From assembly GCA_933228895.1 (NCBI GenBank), contig OW121852.1, positions 129,885,544 through 129,949,543 on the forward strand: DNA of 64,000 bases, written 5' to 3'. Shown here piece after piece: positions 57,795-64,000 of this stretch. The DNA comes from Platycnemis pennipes (taxonomy: Eukaryota > Arthropoda > Insecta > Odonata > Platycnemididae). A program made the translations under genes and the position numbers. Every line of letters starts with the position of its first letter. Within the stretch, counting starts at the first letter, position 1. The notes beneath the pieces are model-generated. The model was not told where the DNA came from. It made no database searches and was given only the letters and a program-made list of their open reading frames with translations.

Positions 57795-58113
57795 CTCCCC
57801 GAAGCGTCCAGTACGATCGCATCAATTTGTCCCCGTGTTGCCGAGGGAACTTTCTGAACCGAGGTGGACAAATACTTTTCCGTGTCCTGGAACGTGCCAT
57901 CTGAAATCAGCGAAGTTCGTGTTTGACAGCACCATTTGAATCGTATTTCGCACCTGCAGAAGTGACTTGCATGGCACAGGAGCACCACAGTTTCTGCTAG
58001 TGACAAAATACTCCGCAGGAAAACTGCAGAATTCAGGGCAACACCCATTATGGCCTATATCCAAATCTATGCCAGGATCTTTTATATTGTGCCACAATCA
58101 ACGTTCGATGGAA

Positions 58114-58119
58114 AATAAA
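58114..58119 (+). promoter_or_regulatory. Polyadenylation signal of the receptor gene
   Basis: AATAAA occurs 320 nt after the stop codon and is followed within about 10 nt by a TGTTGTGTGTGTGT tract, the normal cleavage-signal plus GU-rich arrangement. I see no AATAAA nearer the stop. The 3' UTR would be roughly 57795-58140. Confidence 0.7.
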
Positions 58120-58559
58120 ATCAATGTTGTGTGTGTGTAACTGGATGTGCATAGAGATGTTGATCAGTGAGCTTGGTATTTGTAAAAGCACTTCAATCTC
58201 CTTCAATCAATTCATGGCTTAATTGGTGTGTCAAAAAATAAATGTTTCAAAGGAAAAGACTCTGTTAATGCATTTAACTCATGGTCTTATGCTATTATAG
58301 TATTGAGGTCTAAATTGCTAAGGCAATGTTTTGTTTTCCCTCCCAAAACTAAGTGTCATTCTGCTCATGAATCTAACTTGCTCCTTTCTACACAGGCCAA
58401 TGATATCTTGTACTCCTTGCAGCTCTTCTTAATTCACACATCTTCTTCCTCTATCACAGTTTATGTAGAATTCCATTTCACTCCTTTAGGAATCTTTTTT
58501 TACCAGAGTACTTTTGTATTACAGAGTTGAATTACGAAGCACTTTATCAAATCAAATAT

Positions 58560-58925
58560 AGGGATATCACTCTACCAGCCCCTTATCCTTTCTCCTGAGG
58601 ACTGTCAAGTAATATTCTGTGTGGTATACCTGATCACTGCAGCTATTCTGGGAAAACTCTAATTTGATATCCCAATCCATTATATTACCATTTCTCTTTC
58701 TTCCTCGTCCTCGCAAACGTAACATTCTTACTCCTATGGTACCCTCCATCATTCCACTGTACCTAAAGATTTCTTGCGTACAGTTACTCTGCCTTCTCCC
58801 AGTTTTCACCATCGATACTCTTTCCTTCCTCGCCATCTTCAACACCTCTTCATTCGCCCGCTTTTCCGTCAATCGAGCATTGATAGCATTAGAGTTCAGA
58901 GAGCTTGTTTTTCTTTCGTAAAATT
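58560..58925 (-). pseudogene. RTE-like LINE C-terminal remnant
   Basis: The minus frame contains NEEVLKMARKERVSMVKTGR, RRQSNCTQEIFRYSGMMEG and RLRGRGRKRNGNIMDW. These match the EVL-x-x-x-x-E-x-R-x-x-x-x-x-x-R...G(R)RxRGR end of RTE-type proteins. Decayed. Confidence 0.5.
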
Positions 58926-58979
58926 CATCTTAGTTCTGTCTCTGAAGAATGCGGTTGCACCGCCGTAAATTAAGAACAT

Positions 58980-59200
58980 TTTGTGGGTCTCTTTTATGTT
59001 TTCTATTCCTGGAGCCATCACACCTGTGATAAATTTACATTGTACCACGTGTACCTGTCACCAGTGTGATTTTCGAAGAAAGTATGCATATACCTATACC
59101 CCCAAGTTTAAATTCTATAGCACTCTTCTCCTCATAATGCCTTGGTGGAGGTGCCTTGAAACCAGTTGAGGGAATAATAATTGTATGGAATAAACCAACG
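58980..59200 (+). repeat. Penelope-like 3' remnant
   Basis: CATATACCTATACCCCC is followed by CTCATAATGCCTTGG and GCCTTGAAACCAGTTGAG, a decayed promoter/hammerhead-like end resembling P4 (GAAACCAGTTG), then TATGGAATAAACC. The upstream 59040-59090 is too decayed to call GIY-YIG. Confidence 0.45.
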
Positions 59201-59751
59201 TTTATTTTATTTTTGAGCTATGCCTTGCTGACCATTGTATCCATATAACATTCCTTTTCACCTGAGCATTCATCTTGTCTTTTCGCAAACAATTATGAGC
59301 ACACATTTAAACCCTTTGATTTTTACGGTCACGAATACTCTATCAATCTTACCAAAATCTTGAATTCTCTATCACATGGTACATACTCCGTTTTCCAGAT
59401 CGTAATTTCAATCAGCTCAATCGCTTCCTTTGGGCAAAAATCAGAAATTATTCGCTCCTTTTTCTTTTCTGACCATTCCATTCCACTATCTTCCACATGG
59501 AGGACATTTCAAACGCCTCCCAATATTCTTTTTATATTTTGCCTTCTCCAAATTTCCAACAAATGTATTGCACTAGTATCATAACGTAGCTAACGATCCT
59601 CTTCAAACTAGGTAGCAGGTAAAAAATCAACATTAGTGCTTCAAACCTAACATTTTATGATTGTATTCCGCATTCCTGAATGTCTTACACTCTGGTCGTT
59701 AATGGTTCGAACAGCAATGTGCGCTTTTTCCACAGCAAACGCTACTAATAC

Positions 59752-60235
59752 ATCTACATAATACCCTGCAAGCCAACATAAAGGTGAGAAGGGGTGAATC
59801 TCACCAAACATGCACTACATATCATACATAAAAAAGGATTAGTATTTATATACTGTTCTAAACTTTACTAATTAAAAAAAGACAAAAATAACAAAGCAAG
59901 TTTGCAAAAACATGCTGTAAGTTGGGTTAGCTACAAGTCCTTATACCAACACGCAGCTACCAATTTTATCCATTGCTACACTCGTATTGGATATATTTAC
60001 AGCTATTCATATTTCAAAGCGAGGAAAAAATGACATTTTGAATCTGTTAGTTCGGCAATCAATTTCTCTAATTTTGTGATTATGGTCCTGTACACCATAG
60101 TAAGTTGGGGTTCGCAAAATATTTTTGACATCATCACTGAAAATGTGGTCTTGGAATTTGTTAAAGAGATTAAGTCTAAATTTCAACCTACGATCTGACA
60201 ATGATTCCCTATTTAATTCATTTAATAGGCTGGTT
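59752..60235 (-). mobile_element. LINE B copy 9
   Basis: ATCTACATAATACCCTGC tail, reduced hairpin, 3' UTR, and ORF2 end (SDRRLKFRLNLFNKFQ, NILRTPTYYG). It directly abuts LINE A copy 8. Confidence 0.82.
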
Positions 60236-60236
60236 T

Positions 60237-60665
60237 AATTGCAACTATAGGGTCTCATTCAACTAGATTGTTAGTATTTATAGTATTTAAGGGATTAATA
60301 CTTTCATCATGCACTACAGACTACTCTAAACTATTTCCCCTACCTATCCCTTTGCTAGGCTGCCTATTCTGTTCTGTATTCTTATAGTACTGGGGAAAAT
60401 GCCATTTTTAATCCATCAGTACGACAATCTATCTCTCTAAATTTATTTATCTGGTCGAATCTAGCATAATACGCTGGTGTTTTTAATATGTGCCTAACAT
60501 CTTCAGTAAAGCTATCCGATTGAAATTTCTCTAATAGATTTAATCTGTACTTAAACCTACGCTCTGATAATGACTCCCACCCTGAATATTGTATTAATTC
60601 TGAAACACTACTCAACCTATCGTAACACCTTTTAACGAACCTAGCTGCTCTACGCTACACACTGT
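60237..60665 (-). mobile_element. LINE A copy 8, lacking its 3' hairpin
   Basis: Begins at GCAACTATAGGGTCTC, then the 3' UTR and RT end (SSVSELIQ, SLSERRFKYRLNLLEKFQ, HILKTPAYYARFDQIN). Broken off at the same 3' UTR site used by the Penelope insertion in copy 3. Confidence 0.85.
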
Positions 60666-60667
60666 GT

Positions 60668-61080
60668 AGTTAGGTCATCCTCAGGCACATAATGGAATAT
60701 TTTCCGTCGAGGGCCGAAAGCTGGATGCCTGGGAGGAACGATAGATCGGCCTCCATTGCAAGGACCCTGGACTGTTGAACGACATCACATTTTTAAAACT
60801 CCCACTCCTACTGTCAGTTGTTTTACCCACGGAAAATCCACGTCCTATTCAACCTGCCCCTAATCCCTTTCCCGCAATTCTCCTTCACATTCCTTACCCC
60901 TCCCCTCCCCTTCCTGTTCCCTAAATGTATATAAAGGCACTCGAATGAAAATATTCTATTATGTACCTGAGGGGGGTATAACGGCTGAAACTAGTTGTAC
61001 CGATAATAAAACTAGAGGAATTCTCAAGTTTCATTCTCCTCATTATTATGGTAAAATTCCACAAAATAAGTAAGCGGTCA
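60668..61080 (+). mobile_element. Penelope-like element P5, 3' part
   Basis: A decayed GIY-YIG C-terminus (AGCTGGATGCCTGGGAGG = KLDAWE-like) leads into a C-rich tract at 60855-60920, TATATAAAG at 60928, and CTGAGGG...GAAACTAGTTG at 60967-60998, with GTAC on each side able to pair. It ends with GGTAAAATTCCACAAAATAA. Confidence 0.75.
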
Positions 61081-61259
61081 CTAATTTTGATGATAACCCG
61101 ATTGAGAGGAAGGGTTATAACTGGAGGTGACCTTTAATTGCTCTCTAACCTAAGCATTTATTTCACATACTCAAATACGGACCCTCCACCCCAAGGACCT
61201 GTACAGGATTTTAGATTCTCTAGGATGGGGTGCTCTAAGTGGGAATTCAGTGGAAGATA

Positions 61260-61655
61260 ATAGAATTAAACTTTGTTCGGTTCACATTTTATTTAAATAG
61301 GCACGAACCGGGTTTCATAACGTAGTTACATCTTCAGGTGACTGATCATGCATACATTATCTTTATTTAACAAGTTACAACATTATAACGTAAAACATAA
61401 TGCGCCCCCGCTAATCCTTCTTTCCACCCCTCCTTCACCCTCACCTTACCTCAACCCTCCTTAGCCCCTCGTTTCCTCATCCACTCTACCCCCCGCTGGT
61501 CGAAGACCCATCAACGCAGGGAAATCCCTCCCTACCCAACCTAACACCGCTCCTTCCCCCTCTATCTCTTCTCATCCAACTGCCAACTCAACCGGGTCGT
61601 GCCTATTTAAAACTAATGTGAACCTAACAAAGTTTCAATCTTTTATTTTCCATTA
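61260..61655 (-). mobile_element. Penelope-like element P6 with inverted ends
   Basis: AACTTTGTTCGGTTCAC and AATAGGCACGAACCGG at the left mirror CCGGGTCGTGCCTATTT and GTGAACC...AACAAAGTT at the right. The minus strand holds CTGAAGATGTAACTACGTTA and GAAACCCGG at about 61310-61345, a good hammerhead-like candidate. The middle (61400-61600) is C-rich with no coding part. Confidence 0.75.
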
Positions 61656-62090
61656 TGGAAAGGTATCACATAATTAAGCCAGAAGTTATCAGCTATATTA
61701 TAGGAATTCAATGATCAGTATTCGATCCAACTCCATCGTGCGTTGAAATTCACTGTGGGTTGGCTGAAAATGGAAATCTATTATTAATGGCGAAAATGAC
61801 CTCAACTATCAGACGAATATTCATATTAACCATGACTGATTACATCGATAATTTAGACATCGAAGATTGTCATTAGCATTATAACATGAGCCAATTACTT
61901 CCAGAAAAGCATATCATTTTTGGTATCTTTAAATTCCTATTCAATGAAAACATCATTTTCCCTCTTGTTTTTCAAATGTATTTACGGAAAATGAATGGCC
62001 TAGGCTGCTTCTATATGTGACATTCATACACAATGGTGTGCCATCACAACTGTAAATGCATCCTTGATCGTCTGCGAGCGATAGCGGAAG
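61656..62090. other. No recognisable feature
   Basis: AT-rich spacer. Confidence 0.5.
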
Positions 62091-62744
62091 AATGGGGTCG
62101 TTTACCATATTTTTTAATGTCATTAGTTTCCTTGTAAAATCTCACTAAAACAAAATTAATTTCAAATAACTATTTATTCATTGATTCACTTACTACAAAA
62201 AATTGTCAGGAAATGGAGTCGTTTACCATATTTTTAACTGCCGAATCTGATAGAGTTTGTAAAATAAAAAGACCCATAGTTTTCCGTTTTTTGATCCTTC
62301 AATAATTTCTCGAGTTATAAGCGGCGAAAAACTGATGTTTTTAACCCTTTCGGAAAAGTGGGCGTGGTACAACCTGTGACATATATCGACTTTGTCCAAT
62401 CGCAACTGAGCCCGCGAAGCTACTTAGCCTAATCGCAATGGGGGGACACAGCTGACTCTGACAATAGGAGCAGTTGCGACAGCATCTGAGCGACCAGACT
62501 TACCGAGAAACCCCCTCCACTCCCTACCCTTCTCCGAAAAGCAGTCAAGAACGTGAGAAAAATGACGTCAATGTTATCACAGCAGTTTTTCGGTGGGCGT
62601 TAACTTTTGCTTATTTTAATTTTTGAATTATGAGCGAATGGTTGTGGTTAGAAGATTGATTTACTCACTAAATTTATTTTTCGTTTCCATGTAACGATTT
62701 CGTGTACAAAATTGTGATTTCGGTTCCGAGTAAACGCTCCCATT
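62091..62744 (-). mobile_element. TIR element M1, copy 7 (long form)
   Basis: A regular copy (62212-62744) is preceded by a terminal piece AATGGGGTCGTTTACCATAT and ~95 bp shared with the left flank of copy 3. It thus looks like a copy with a duplicated end. Confidence 0.8.
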
Positions 62745-63144
62745 CTATTTGAAACACCATGCTAAGCGGTACCAGGCCGCCCTACGGGATTCAAGGCCCC
62801 GTGCAAGTGAACTCCAATACGACTTTCCTCGTGGGGCATTTTATAGTCCAGATCCCCCACCTACTTGGCAGAGGAGGCTCTTCTTGGAGAATTATTTCCC
62901 CTCCCACCGAAAAAAAACAGACTAAAGTCTCGCCACCTGGGGAATTTCCCACGAAACATTCAGTTGTATGGGGACTTGGCGACGAGGCACATCGTAAGAG
63001 TTGATAGGTGAGCACTTCCTATAGATACTACTTCATTCTTCTTGTTGAACAATTAATTTTTCCGGATAATATAAGCTTCACTGTTATTGTTTACTGTTAA
63101 GCTAATTTTATATATTACGCGTAAAACAAGTATACCAATCTTCA

Positions 63145-63790
63145 TCTACATCTACATCTAAACGATACCCTGCAAGCCACCGCGAGGGTGTGTGGCAGGG
63201 GGTGAAGATGCATGCACTACCGGCATGCAAACAAGCAACTATAGGGTCTCATGCAAATAGATTGTTAGTTTCTATTTTATTTGAGGGATTAATACATGCA
63301 TCATGCACTACAGACTACTCTAAAATATTTTCCCTACCTATCCCTTTGTTATGCTGCCTATTCTGTTCCCTTATAGTACGGGGGAAAATGCCATTTTGAA
63401 TCTGTCGGTACGACAATCTCTCTCTCTAATCTTATTTATCTGGTCGAATCTAGCAAAATACGTTGCTGTTTTTAATATGTGCCTAACATCTTCAGTAAAG
63501 CTATCCGATTGAAATTTCTCTAATAGATTTGATCTGTACTTTAACCTCTTCTCTGATAATGATTCCCACCCTAATTCTTTTATTAATTCTGGAACGCTAC
63601 TCAACCTATCGTAATACCTTTTAACGAACCTAGCTGCTCTACGCTGCACACTGTCTAGTTCTCTGATCAAACCTAATTCATTCGGATCCCATACACTGGC
63701 TGAATACTCAAGGTGGGGCTTAACTAGTGATAAGTAACATCGCTCTTTTCTCTTCTCATCACATTTCCCAAGTACTCTTCGTGTGCATAC
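63145..63790 (-). mobile_element. LINE A copy 9
   Basis: (CATCTA)3 tail, hairpin 63166-63205, 3' UTR and ORF2 end in one open frame (63371-63670: ELDSVQRRAARFVKRYYDRL to CRTDRFKMAFSP), continuing to HLEYSASVWDP-like and then truncated at about 63790. Confidence 0.88.
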
Positions 63791-64000
63791 ATAATTTATA
63801 CATTATCTCATTTCGCCCGTATTTCCTTCTTTTGGCATCCTCACGGAAGTCCGGTCTCAAACAAAGGCTTGACATCGGAACCACCACGAATTACGGATAT
63901 TCCATCGGAGCATCCCGCGTCAACACATTACTTGGGTATGTATGTAATGAGGTTCTTCGATGTATTTGTAGGCGATCATTGCAGTATGTGACACATTAAA

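Noticed and set aside
57563..58048. 161-codon minus-strand frame
   Set aside because: It is the shadow of receptor exon 10 and its 3' UTR on the opposite strand.

Overview
The window is AT-rich, intron-rich, transposon-laden animal DNA, most probably from an insect or other arthropod. The evidence is one multi-exon secretin-family receptor of the calcitonin/DH31 type, arthropod-style retroelements (Ty3/gypsy, Penelope-like, CR1/L2-like, RTE-like), and no bacterial or viral gene organisation. I cannot name the species.

The only cellular protein-coding gene I can support is a class B1 (secretin family) GPCR on the + strand. Ten coding exons run from 9532 to 57794. They have canonical GT/AG borders, and their phases join without a break into 545 codons plus a stop. 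Exons 1-3 carry the cysteine-rich extracellular hormone-binding domain, exon 4 ends it and gives TM1, exons 5-9 give TM2 to TM7, and exon 10 gives the cytoplasmic tail. A polyadenylation signal with a GT-rich downstream element lies at 58114. The signal-peptide exon and promoter are not recognised. GC-rich exons stand out against AT-rich introns, and intron 8 alone is about 18.5 kb.

Almost everything else is mobile DNA inside or around the introns. Two related CR1/L2-like LINE families (called A and B here) share a 3' hairpin and a (GATGTA)n tail. They occur about 20 times, and one near-complete A copy at 50266-53741 has the layout of a twin-primed 5' inversion. Penelope-like elements (RT plus GIY-YIG) occur at 4869-7149, 12391-13258, about 15500-16200, 18800-19490, 35891-36140, 60668-61080 and 61260-61650. 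Many carry a TATA box 32-44 nt upstream of a hammerhead-like motif. A complete Ty3/gypsy element with LTRs, a 5-bp target duplication and a tRNA-Ser primer site lies at 38894-43670. A Jockey-like RT element at 32016-34784 sits between inverted repeats and has a CCAAT/TATA promoter-like module. RTE-like fragments, a PIF/Harbinger-like fragment pair, seven copies of a ~530-bp terminal-inverted-repeat element, three foldback elements, tRNA-derived SINEs and an intron-containing tRNA-Leu(CAA) with a decayed tandem copy complete the picture.

Layout: 1-9.5 kb upstream repeats (decayed RT, RTE fragment, LINE A split by Penelope split by LINE B); 9.5-21.6 kb receptor exons 1-4 with nested LINE/PLE inserts; 21.6-37.3 kb exons 5-8 with DNA elements and the Jockey-like element; 37.3-55.8 kb giant intron 8 with Harbinger, gypsy, tRNA-Leu and LINE A; 55.8-58.1 kb exons 9-10 and 3' end; 58.1-64 kb downstream repeats.
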